NCBI RefSeq assembly: GCF_013155335.1
Contig: NZ_JABJQZ010000002.1
Span: 672,301-736,300 of the forward strand
Direction of reading: 5' to 3'
Length of the DNA stretch: 64,000 nucleotides
Origin: Nocardioides sp. zg-1230
GTDB lineage: Bacteria > Actinomycetota > Actinomycetes > Propionibacteriales > Nocardioidaceae
The notes beneath the pieces were generated by a model. That model ran no database searches, was not told the DNA's origin, and saw only the letters and a list, made by a program, of their open reading frames with translations. The number at the start of each line of letters is the position of its first letter. The stretch's first letter is position 1. Below, piece by piece: positions 55,117 to 64,000 of this stretch. Both the position numbers and the translations under genes were made by a program.

Positions 55117-57699
55117 GTGCGAGCGTTCCGACGATTCACCGTCCGTCCTGTCCTGCCCGAGCCCCTGGGCGCGCTGTCCACCTTGGCCGGCAACCTGCGC
55201 TGGTCCTGGCACCCGCCCACCCAGGACGTGTTCTCCTCGATCGACCCCGAGCTGTGGCGCCAGGTCAAGTGCGACCCGGTGCGCTTCCTCGGCGCCGTGG
55301 GCCGCGAGCGGCTCGACGAGCTGGTCGAGGACGGCGACTTCCGCAGTCGTCTCGACGCGGCACACGCCGACCTGCAGCGATACCTCACCGAGGACCGCTG
55401 GTACGCCCGCAAGGCCGGCGACGACGCGCCGCGCGCCATCGCGTACTTCTCGTCCGAGTTCGGCATCACGTCGGTGCTGCCGCAGTACTCCGGCGGCCTC
55501 GGCATCCTGGCCGGTGACCACCTGAAGGCGTCCTCCGACCTCGGCATCCCGCTGGTGGGCGTCGGCCTGTTCTACCGCCACGGCTACTTCAAGCAGGCGC
55601 TCGACCGCGACGGCTGGCAGCAGGAGAGCTACCCCGTCCTCGATCCCGACGAGCTGCCGCTGACTCAGCTGCGGGAGGCGGACGGCACCCGCGCCACCGT
55701 CTCGATCGCGCTGCCCGACGGGCCCGACCTGGTGGCCCGGATCCTCGTCGCCCACGTCGGGCGCGTGCCGCTGCTGCTCCTCGACACCGACATCGAGGAC
55801 AACAGCGCCCACTACCGCGACGTCACCGACCGGCTCTACGGCGGCAACTCCGAGCACCGGCTGCGCCAGGAGCTGCTCCTCGGCGTGGGCGGCGTACGCG
55901 CCCTGCGGGTGTGGTCGCGCATCACCGGCGCCCCGGCGCCGGAGGTCTTCCACGCCAACGAGGGCCACGCGGGCTTCCTCGGCATCGAGCGCATCCGTGA
56001 GCTCACCGTCGAAGAGGCCGGGCCACACCTGGACTTCGACACCGCGCTCGAGGTCTCCCGCGCCGGCACGGTGTTCACCACGCACACGCCGGTGCCTGCG
56101 GGCATCGACCGCTTCCCGCGTGAGCTCGTCTCCCAGTACTTTGGCGGCAACTCGCCGACGCCGGGCGTCCCGGTCGACCGGATCCTCGCGCTCGGCGCGG
56201 AGGACTACGAGGGCGGCGACGCGGGCGTCTTCAACATGGCGGTGATGGGCTTCCGCCTCGCCCAGCGCGCCAACGGCGTGTCCGAGCTGCACGGCCACGT
56301 GTCGCGCGGCATGTTCAACGGCCTCTGGCCGGCCTTCGACGAGGCCGAGGTGCCGATCACCTCGATCACCAACGGCGTCCACGGCCCGACCTGGATCGCC
56401 CGCGAGGTCATCGAGCTGGCGGCGAGCCGGGGCGCCGACGTCGACGGTGACGACACCGATGCCCTCTGGCCGCTCGTCGACCAGATCAGCGACCGGGAGA
56501 TCTGGGACCTCAAGCGCACGCTGCGCACCCGCTTCGTCGACGACGCCCGCGACCGGATGCGCCGCTCGGCGACCAAGCGCGGCTACGCCGCGGCCGAGAC
56601 CACGTGGATCGACACCGCGCTCGACCCCGACGTGCTGACGATCGGCTTCGCGCGCCGGGTGCCGACGTACAAGCGGCTCACCCTGATGCTGCGTGACCCC
56701 GCCCGCCTCAAGAAGCTGCTGCTCGACCCCGATCGCCCCATCCAGCTGGTCATCGCGGGCAAGGCGCACCCGGCCGACGAGACCGGCAAGCGGCTCATCC
56801 AGGAGATGGTGCGCTTCGCGGACGACCCGGAGGTCCGGCACCGCATCGCGTTCCTGCCCAACTACGACATCGCGATGGCGCAGCCGCTCTACCCCGGCTG
56901 CGACGTGTGGCTCAACAACCCGCTGCGCCCGTACGAGGCGTGCGGCACCTCCGGCATGAAGGCGGCGCTCAACGGCGGCCTCAACCTGTCGATCCTCGAC
57001 GGCTGGTGGGACGAGTGGTACGACGGCAACAACGGCTGGGCGATCCCCTCGGCCGACGGCATCGACGACGCCGACCGGCGTGACGACCTCGAGGCCAACG
57101 CGCTCTACGACCTGCTCGAGACCGACGTCGTGCCGCGCTTCTACGAGACCAACGACGAGGGCGTGCCCCCGCGCTGGCTGGAGATGGTGCGCCACACGCT
57201 GAAGTCGCTCGGCCCCAAGGTGCTCGCCACCCGCCAGGTGCGCGACTACGTCCGCGAGCTCTACGCCCCCGCGGCGCACACCTCGCGCACCCTCAACTCC
57301 GACTACGCCGGGGCCCGCACCCTGTCGGGCTGGAAGCACGAGGTCCGCGCGGCGTGGCACGGCGTCCGCGTCGAGCACGTCGACTCCGAGGGCGTCGGCG
57401 ACCAGGCCGTCGTCGGTGCGACGCTCAACGTCCGCGCCTGGGTGGCGCTCGGCTCGCTCTCGACCGACGACGTCGAGGTGCAGGTCGTGCACGGGCGGAT
57501 CGGCTCCGACGACGTCCTCACCGCGACGTCGGTGACGCCGATGCTGGTGGGGGAGTCCTACGACGGCAACCGCCACCGCTTCGACGCCGCCGTGCCGCTC
57601 GCGGTCTCCGGCCCGTTCGGCTACACCGTCCGGGTCGTCCCGCGCAACGAGTCGCTGGCCTCGGTCGCCGAGCTCGGGCTGGTCGCCGAGCCGGCCTGA
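55117..57699 (+). CDS. glgP: Alpha-glucan phosphorylase (GT35)
   Basis: The 860-aa phosphorylase is of the thermophile/actinobacterial alpha-glucan type: YFSSEFGITSVLPQYSGGLGILAGDHLK at about residue 110, FHANEGHAGF, FTTHTPVPAGIDRF, ITNGVHGPTW, and the PLP-lysine region EACGTSGMKAALNGGLNLS. It releases glucose-1-phosphate from glucan ends. GTG 55117 is chosen since the homologous N-terminus starts RRFTVRPVLPEPLGAL; TAGCGT lies 8 nt upstream. A longer frame from 54796 reads antisense to the protease signal region and is rejected. Confidence 0.93.
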   Translation: MRAFRRFTVRPVLPEPLGALSTLAGNLRWSWHPPTQDVFSSIDPELWRQVKCDPVRFLGAVGRERLDELVEDGDFRSRLDAAHADLQRYLTEDRWYARKAGDDAPRAIAYFSSEFGITSVLPQYSGGLGILAGDHLKASSDLGIPLVGVGLFYRHGYFKQALDRDGWQQESYPVLDPDELPLTQLREADGTRATVSIALPDGPDLVARILVAHVGRVPLLLLDTDIEDNSAHYRDVTDRLYGGNSEHRLRQELLLGVGGVRALRVWSRITGAPAPEVFHANEGHAGFLGIERIRELTVEEAGPHLDFDTALEVSRAGTVFTTHTPVPAGIDRFPRELVSQYFGGNSPTPGVPVDRILALGAEDYEGGDAGVFNMAVMGFRLAQRANGVSELHGHVSRGMFNGLWPAFDEAEVPITSITNGVHGPTWIAREVIELAASRGADVDGDDTDALWPLVDQISDREIWDLKRTLRTRFVDDARDRMRRSATKRGYAAAETTWIDTALDPDVLTIGFARRVPTYKRLTLMLRDPARLKKLLLDPDRPIQLVIAGKAHPADETGKRLIQEMVRFADDPEVRHRIAFLPNYDIAMAQPLYPGCDVWLNNPLRPYEACGTSGMKAALNGGLNLSILDGWWDEWYDGNNGWAIPSADGIDDADRRDDLEANALYDLLETDVVPRFYETNDEGVPPRWLEMVRHTLKSLGPKVLATRQVRDYVRELYAPAAHTSRTLNSDYAGARTLSGWKHEVRAAWHGVRVEHVDSEGVGDQAVVGATLNVRAWVALGSLSTDDVEVQVVHGRIGSDDVLTATSVTPMLVGESYDGNRHRFDAAVPLAVSGPFGYTVRVVPRNESLASVAELGLVAEPA

Positions 57700-57718
57700 G
57701 CACCGCTGGGCTCGGTCG

Positions 57719-57868
57719 TCAGGCGGCCGAGCTCGTCGCCAGCGGATTGCGCCGGCGGCAGTGACAGAGGTCGCTGCACGGCAGGAACGAGTGGGCGGCG
57801 TGGCCGCACCCCGGGCACGGCAGGTCGTGGCTGAGGTGCGTCCTGCTGGTCTGGACGGTGTCCCACAT
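57719..57868 (-). CDS. Small zinc-ribbon-like protein (49 aa)
   Basis: This is a very short gene with a strong AAGGAG 7 nt before its ATG. The product MWDTVQTSRTHLSHDLP... contains CPGCG, then LPCSDLCHC: five Cys and several His able to hold one zinc. The arrangement looks conserved-protein-like rather than random, but I know no named function. It converges with glgP. Confidence 0.7.
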   Translation of the reverse strand: MWDTVQTSRTHLSHDLPCPGCGHAAHSFLPCSDLCHCRRRNPLATSSAA

Positions 57869-57999
57869 GGCACGTCTCCTTCCGACGCCGGTGGTGGCGT
57901 CCCAGCGTGCGCCTCCCCGTGCCCGTTCCGCATCCGGGTTATTACCTACGACGGCCGAGACGCGTTGCGGTGCCCCGTGGTCGCGAGGACGATCGTGGC

Positions 58000-58332
58000 A
58001 TGCCCTCGACCGCTCGGCCCGGGATCCTCGAGCCCTTCCTCGCGGCTGCCGACGCCGCCGCGTCGTCTCGACCGGACGTGGACGCCGAGACCGCGCGCGA
58101 GGTGATGGCGGAGGCGGCGGGCCTGCTGCACGACAGCCTGGCACTCGACCATCTCGACGAGCACGACCTCGCGCTGGCGGTGACGGCGCTGGCCACCGAC
58201 CTGACGACCGCGGACCCGGGCGCAGCGGTGCGCGCGCGGGCGGCCGCGGTGGCCGACGACGACCCGGACCTCCGCGACCCCGCGGGCGTGCGCGGCGCGT
58301 ACCTCGTGGCGGCGCAGGTGCTCGGGCTCTGA
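58000..58332 (+). CDS. Small helical protein, unknown
   Basis: This 110-aa, Ala/Asp-rich, probably all-helical protein (FLAAADAAASSRPDVDAETAREVMAEAAGLL..., AVRARAAAVADDDPDLRDPAG) has no signal or membrane segment and no recognisable motif. The start is supported only by GACGAT six nucleotides before ATG 58000. The strand assignment is favoured by a more natural composition than the Arg-rich alternative frames. It converges with the small acidic gene that follows. Confidence 0.6.
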   Translation: MPSTARPGILEPFLAAADAAASSRPDVDAETAREVMAEAAGLLHDSLALDHLDEHDLALAVTALATDLTTADPGAAVRARAAAVADDDPDLRDPAGVRGAYLVAAQVLGL

Positions 58333-58353
58333 CGCGACCGTCGGGAGGCGCGG

Positions 58354-58524
58354 TCAGTCGTCGCGCGTCGCGGCGTGCTGGTCCACGTTGCGTACGTCGT
58401 CCGGGTCGACCGGCCGGTCGGCATCGACACCCCCGACCGTGTCCGAGAGGCGCACACCCTCGGGCAGCGTCGTGTAGTCGGGCTCGGGCCTCTCGGCCCC
58501 GGGGCGGTCGGCGTCGGAGTCCAT
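58354..58524 (-). CDS. Small acidic hydrophilic protein (56 aa), unknown
   Basis: The sequence MDSDADRPGAERPEPDYTTLPEGVRLSDTV... is Asp/Pro-rich and without predicted core structure, so it is probably disordered. TAGAGT lies 7 nt before ATG 58524, which supports a genuine leaderless gene. No family is recognised. Confidence 0.55.
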   Translation of the reverse strand: MDSDADRPGAERPEPDYTTLPEGVRLSDTVGGVDADRPVDPDDVRNVDQHAATRDD

Positions 58525-58619
58525 GGTCCCGACTCTAGCCACGGCGCCGCGGCCGCGACCGTCTCTCGTTGACGTCGGGAGCGACCCGCGCGAGTGTGGG
58601 GGCGAGGGAGTGAGGTCTC

Positions 58620-58994
58620 ATGGCTGACGAGTACGCGAGCGTCCGCTACGTCGTGGACGACGTCGACGCAGCAGTCGCCTTCTATACCGAGCTGCTGGGC
58701 TTCGAGGTGCTGAGCCATCCCGCGCCCGCCTTCGCCGACGTCGTACGCGGCCGGCTCAGGGTGCTGCTCTCGGGTCCGCAGAGCTCGGGGGCGCGCGCCA
58801 CGCCGCCGGAGGAGTCCGCCCCCGGGCGCAACCGCATCCACCTGGTCGTCGACGACCTGGACGCACACCTCGACAGGCTCCGGGCCGCGGGCGCCACGCT
58901 CCGCAGCGAGGTCGTCGAGGGACCGGGAGGGCGGCAGTTCCTCGTCGCGGACCCGGCGGGCAACCTCGTCGAGGTCTTCGAACCCGCGGGTTGA
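58620..58994 (+). CDS. VOC (glyoxalase/bleomycin-resistance-like) family protein
   Basis: The 124-aa two-module VOC protein has VRYVVDDVDAAVAFYTELLGFEV, NRIHLVVDDLDAHLDRLRAAG and FLVADPAGNLVEVFEPAG. His in the second module and the terminal Glu are potential metal ligands. It probably acts on or sequesters a small molecule; the substrate is unknown. GAGTGAGG upstream of the ATG acts as the ribosome site. Confidence 0.85.
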   Translation: MADEYASVRYVVDDVDAAVAFYTELLGFEVLSHPAPAFADVVRGRLRVLLSGPQSSGARATPPEESAPGRNRIHLVVDDLDAHLDRLRAAGATLRSEVVEGPGGRQFLVADPAGNLVEVFEPAG

Positions 58995-59001
58995 GGGAGC
59001 C

Positions 59002-59370
59002 TCAGCCGAAGGTCAGCCAGAGCCCGACGGCGGTCGGGACCACCGCGAGCAGCAACCACGGCGAGACGATCCGCTTGCCGTGGATCGCGCGACCGACGGC
59101 GACGGCCATGGCGGCGAAGATGCCGGCGATGACGTTGAGCCCGACCTTGGACGAGGTGGGGGAGTCGTCGAGCATCACGGCTGCCACGACGAGGCCCACC
59201 ACGAGGTGGAGGATCGTGGTCACGGCCAGGGTCGACATCACCCAGCGCTGCACCCGGGCCAGGTCGCGCGCGTCCTTCTCGGGGTCCTTCACGATTCGGC
59301 GCGGGGCGTCGAGGTCGAGCAGGTGACCGCGCCCCTTCTCCGTACGTCGGGCGGGAACGCTGCCGGCCAT
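59002..59370 (-). CDS. Small integral membrane protein, unknown
   Basis: The 122-aa product has a charged cytoplasmic N-terminus (1-45) and three hydrophobic helices (VMSTLAVTTILHLVVGLVVAAVML, VGLNVIAGIFAAMAVAVG, WLLLAVVPTAVGLWLTF). No family is recognised. It is divergent from the MarR-type regulator with 53 bp between starts, making it the likeliest regulated target. GAGAGAGG 6 nt upstream favours ATG 59370 over the one at 59385. Confidence 0.75.
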   Translation of the reverse strand: MAGSVPARRTEKGRGHLLDLDAPRRIVKDPEKDARDLARVQRWVMSTLAVTTILHLVVGLVVAAVMLDDSPTSSKVGLNVIAGIFAAMAVAVGRAIHGKRIVSPWLLLAVVPTAVGLWLTFG

Positions 59371-59423
59371 GCGAGCCTCTCTCACGAATCGTGTGCTGTG
59401 ACAACCATTGCTAGGCTAACGGA

Positions 59424-59903
59424 ATGCCCGAGGCCAGCCGAATCGACGATTCCTCGACCGACCCCCTGGCTCTCGAGCGTCAGGTCTGCTTCGCCCTCGC
59501 CGTGGCGTCGCGCACCGTCATCTCGGTCTACCGCCCGGTGCTCGAGCCCATGGGCCTGACCCACCCGCAGTACCTCGTGATGCTGGCTTTGTGGGGTGAG
59601 GAGCCGCTGTCCGTGACCGAGCTCAGCCGCCGGCTGGAGCTCGACCCGGCCACCCTCTCGCGGCTGCTGAGGCGGCTCGAGGCGGCCGACCTGGTGCGGC
59701 GCGACCGCAACCCGGCGGACGAGCGCAGCCTCGCGGTGGCGCTGACGTCCCGCGGGCGCGACCTGCGCACGCAGGCCCTCGAGGTGCCGGGCACCATCCT
59801 CCAGCGCCTGGGGATGGACCTCGACGAGCTGATGGAGCTGCGGGACCGGCTCACCGAGGTCATCGCGGCAGCCAAGTCCGCGACGGTGGCACAGCCGGCC
59901 TGA
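59424..59903 (+). CDS. MarR/OhrR-family transcriptional regulator
   Basis: The 159-aa winged-helix repressor has LERQVCFALAVASRTV carrying a Cys at the OhrR peroxide-sensing position (about 22), and GLTHPQYLVMLALWGEEPLSVTELSRRLELDPATLSRLLRRLEAADLVRR for the DNA-binding wing. It probably derepresses its target on organic-peroxide oxidation of the Cys; no ohr gene is nearby, so the target may be the divergent membrane protein. TAGGCT lies exactly six nucleotides before ATG 59424. Confidence 0.88.
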   Translation: MPEASRIDDSSTDPLALERQVCFALAVASRTVISVYRPVLEPMGLTHPQYLVMLALWGEEPLSVTELSRRLELDPATLSRLLRRLEAADLVRRDRNPADERSLAVALTSRGRDLRTQALEVPGTILQRLGMDLDELMELRDRLTEVIAAAKSATVAQPA

Positions 59904-59966
59904 GCGGGCGCAGACTGCGCACGTGGGATCAAGCGCACGTCCGGCCCACGGGCGAGAGTGGGGGCC

Positions 59967-60875
59967 ATGACGACAGCGGCCGACACCTTCGCCGCGTTCC
60001 TCGACACCCTGGCCGAGACGCTCGACATGGGCCACGAGGAGCGGGCCCGCAGGCTCCACCTGTCGCGCTTCCACCTCGCCCGTGTGGTGTCCGCCGCGGG
60101 CGGTGAGCCGCCGGAGCGGATGCGCCGTCGGCTGCTGCTGGAGCGCGCGGCCCACCGCCTCCTGACGAGCGACGACCAGGTGGTCGACGTCGCGTTCGAG
60201 GCCGGCTTCGGCTCGCACGAGGCGTTCACCCGGGCGTTCGCGCGGGAGTACGGCGCCGCGCCGAGCCGCTGGCGTCAGCACCCCACCCGTACCCGGATCG
60301 ACGGGCCGAGCGGCGTGCACTTCCACCCACCCGGCAGCCTCCGCCTACCGACCGCACGAGAGGTGACCCCGATGGACCTGATGACACGCATGATCGAGCA
60401 CCACGTCTGGCTGACGGGCGAGATGATCGAGAGCGCGGCCCGGTTGAGCGACGAGCAGCTCGACGCCCCGATCGAGGTGCCCATCGCCACGATCGACGAC
60501 GACATGACCATCCGCTCCGTGCTGGGCCGCCTCGTCGGGCAGCTCGCGCAGTGGAACACCGCCGTCGAGCAGCGTCGCTACGACTTCGCCCAGGAGCGCG
60601 GCAAGTCGCTCAGCACGCTGCGCCGCGAGCTCGCCCAGGAGGGTCCGGCCTTCCTCGACCAGGTGCGCTCGACCGTCGACGAGGGCCGCCTCGACGACAC
60701 CTTCGTCGACGTCACCTGCGAGACCCCGAAGGTCTTCACCTACGGCGGGATGGTGGCGCACGTGCTCACCTTCGCCGCCGTACGACGCCTCGTCGTGCTC
60801 GGTGCCTTCGAGAACCTCGGCATCACCGACCTCGACGCCGGCGACCCGATGGAGTGGATGGGCGCCCCGGCCTGA
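59967..60875 (+). CDS. AraC-type HTH-DinB domain fusion
   Basis: The 302-aa product has an N-terminal AraC/XylS HTH (about 15-112: RLHLSRFHLARVVSAAGGEPPERMRRRLLLERAA, VAFEAGFGSHEAFTRAFAREYGAAPSRWR). It is followed by a DinB/YfiT-like four-helix metal-binding domain (about 135-300, MIEHHVWLTGEMIESAARL with His). Such fusions may sense a thiol or metal ligand through DinB. ATG 59967 is favoured; GTG 59958 is possible. GAGAGT lies 7 nt upstream. It converges with glgX. Confidence 0.87.
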   Translation: MTTAADTFAAFLDTLAETLDMGHEERARRLHLSRFHLARVVSAAGGEPPERMRRRLLLERAAHRLLTSDDQVVDVAFEAGFGSHEAFTRAFAREYGAAPSRWRQHPTRTRIDGPSGVHFHPPGSLRLPTAREVTPMDLMTRMIEHHVWLTGEMIESAARLSDEQLDAPIEVPIATIDDDMTIRSVLGRLVGQLAQWNTAVEQRRYDFAQERGKSLSTLRRELAQEGPAFLDQVRSTVDEGRLDDTFVDVTCETPKVFTYGGMVAHVLTFAAVRRLVVLGAFENLGITDLDAGDPMEWMGAPA

Positions 60876-60878
60876 TCC

Positions 60879-63005
<2,127 letters not shown>

Positions 63006-63063
63006 GGTCTCGCCGTCGTGTTGCCAGGCGGTGGTCCTCCAGTGGGGCGGTGTCACGCAGGCC

Positions 63064-63095
63064 ATTGTCGCCGCACGAGTGGCACACGGCACAAT
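63064..63095. promoter_or_regulatory. Imperfect inverted repeat ATTGTcGCCG...CGGCACAAT
   Basis: Nine-base arms (one bulge) separated by 13 nt lie in the glgX/enoyl-CoA hydratase divergent gap and overlap the possible glgX -10. This is a weak operator candidate. Confidence 0.3.
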
Positions 63096-63158
63096 GCGGC
63101 TCGCACCGCGGCCATCCGCGCCGCGTCCACGACGCCGTCCCACGGACAAGGAGCCACC

Positions 63159-64000
63159 ATGGAGTTCGTCTCGATCGACGTGACCGACGGGGTCGCGGTC
63201 CTGCGGCTCGACCGCCCGAAGATGAACGCGATCAGCGTCCAGGTGCAGGCCGACCTGCGTGAGGCGGCGGCCGAGCTCACCGAGCGCGACGACGTGCGGG
63301 CCGTGGTGGTGTGGGGTGGCGAGCGCGTCTTCGCGGCCGGCAACGACGTCAAGGAGATGGCCGACCTGAGCTACTCCGACATGGTCAAGGTCTCCGCGTC
63401 GGTCAGCTCGGCCACCACCGCGATCGCCTGGATCCCCAAGCCCGTCATCGCCGCAGTGAACGGCTACGCCCTCGGTGGTGGCTGCGAGCTCGCGCTGGCC
63501 GCCGACCTCCGCTTCGCCGCTGAGGACGCCGTCCTCGGCCAACCCGAGGTGCTCCTCGGCATCATCCCCGGTGCCGGCGGCACCCAGCGGCTCGCCCGCC
63601 TCGTGGGCACCGCGAAGGCGAAGGACATCATCTTCACCGGACGCTTCGTCAAGGCCGACGAGGCGCTGCGCATCGGGATGGTCGACCGGGTCGTCCCCGC
63701 GGACCAGGTCCTCGCGGAGGCGACGGCGTACGCCGCCCAGTTCAGCAACGCGGCCGCGCTGGCCATCCGCGCGGCCAAGGAGTGCATCGACCGGGGGAGC
63801 GAGGTCGACCTCGACACCGGGCTGGAGATCGAGCGCCAACAGTTCGCCGGGGTCTTCGCGACCGAGGACCGTACCCGCGGCATCACCTCGTTCGTTGAGA
63901 ACGGACCGGGCAAGGCAACCTTCGTGGGGCGCGGAGGGGGCCCCCCCCCCCAGGGACACCACCCCCAGACGACACAAAAACCGGCGCCCCGAGCCCACCA
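63159..64000 (+). CDS. Enoyl-CoA hydratase/isomerase (crotonase), 3' end uncertain
   Basis: The crotonase-fold enzyme has oxyanion-hole segments VFAAGNDVKEM and NGYALGGGCELALAADL, and catalytic Glu in GQPEVLLGIIPGAGGTQRL (both Glu positions of the hydratase type). It hydrates 2-enoyl-CoA to 3-hydroxyacyl-CoA, fitting beside the window's dehydrogenase and thiolase. AAGGAG 7 nt upstream fixes ATG 63159. Family homology appears to end near SFVENGPGKATFVGR (63933). Instead of a stop, the frame continues through a G5/C12 homopolymer and low-complexity sequence to the window end, so the C-terminus is probably a sequence artefact. Confidence 0.88.
   Translation, partial: MEFVSIDVTDGVAVLRLDRPKMNAISVQVQADLREAAAELTERDDVRAVVVWGGERVFAAGNDVKEMADLSYSDMVKVSASVSSATTAIAWIPKPVIAAVNGYALGGGCELALAADLRFAAEDAVLGQPEVLLGIIPGAGGTQRLARLVGTAKAKDIIFTGRFVKADEALRIGMVDRVVPADQVLAEATAYAAQFSNAAALAIRAAKECIDRGSEVDLDTGLEIERQQFAGVFATEDRTRGITSFVENGPGKATFVGRGGGPPPQGHHPQTTQKPAPRAH
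63935..64000. other. Anomalous terminal sequence, probable contig-end artefact
   Basis: After 63934 the sequence shows GGGGG followed by about 12 C, then CACCACCCCCAG and ACACAAAAACC, unlike any codon pattern in the window. It begins exactly where the crotonase should stop. It looks like low-quality read sequence at a contig end. Confidence 0.6.

Noticed and set aside
59371..59423. Possible MarR palindrome around TTGCTAGGCTAA
   Set aside because: Only the outer two bases of each half are symmetric, and the segment is already explained by the TAGGCT -10 box.
63006..63998. 330-codon upstream extension of glgX
   Set aside because: The extension is antisense to the enoyl-CoA hydratase and lacks family similarity; GlgX proteins begin near VWPGR.

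Overview
The window is very GC-rich DNA from an actinobacterium, most likely a Nocardioidaceae/Nocardioides-type organism. This is inferred from gene content and codon use, not from a marker gene. Supporting signs are NucS mismatch repair, the GlgE alpha-glucan operon, a Ccr-type ethylmalonyl-CoA pathway, many GTG/TTG starts, and many genes whose start codon lies 6 nt behind a TANNNT -10 box (leaderless transcription). Genes are densely packed on both strands. I see no rRNA, tRNA, IS element, prophage or CRISPR array.

Layout. 1-10.5 kb: the N-terminal 3,490 codons of one giant secreted multidomain protein (minus strand, running off the left edge). 10.7-15.1 kb: ethylmalonyl-CoA mutase, a small Cys protein, ferritin, a D-amino-acid-oxidase-like enzyme and a histidine phosphatase. 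15.1-20.3 kb: a DUF952 protein, two coupled unknown ORFs, NucS, a GNAT-MOSC fusion, a tandem-duplicated 3-hydroxyacyl-CoA dehydrogenase and a VOC protein. 20.4-28.9 kb: a large LuxR (LAL) regulator, membrane and hydrolase genes, a CGNR regulator divergent from an EamA exporter, and an AI-2E-type permease coupled to a DivIVA/FilP-like coiled-coil protein. 29.1-34.3 kb: crotonyl-CoA carboxylase/reductase, epimerase, a LamG protein, thiolase and MeaB. 34.3-41.0 kb: an unknown protein, a degenerate SDR, GtrA, a CnoX-like TPR protein, pyruvate phosphate dikinase and a GNAT-NUDIX fusion. 41.1-44.0 kb: a divergent copper pair (four-cupredoxin multicopper oxidase and a secreted cupredoxin-like protein). 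44.0-63.0 kb: alpha-glucan metabolism (glgE-treS-mak-glgB operon, glgP, glgX) interspersed with a secreted M36 protease, small proteins, a MarR/OhrR-like regulator and a HTH-DinB fusion. 63.2 kb to the end: an enoyl-CoA hydratase whose 3' end runs into anomalous sequence.

How the parts fit. Thiolase, 3-hydroxybutyryl-CoA dehydrogenase, Ccr, epimerase, Ecm, MeaB and possibly the terminal crotonase make up much of an ethylmalonyl-CoA route for C2 assimilation, spread over about 23 kb rather than in one operon. PpdK links C4/C3 acids to gluconeogenesis. The GlgE operon plus GlgP and GlgX handle glycogen-like glucan synthesis and turnover. The most notable observations are the giant propeller/malectin-like surface protein, the consistent leaderless promoter geometry, NTGA start-stop overlaps that include a CTG start, and several two-domain fusions.
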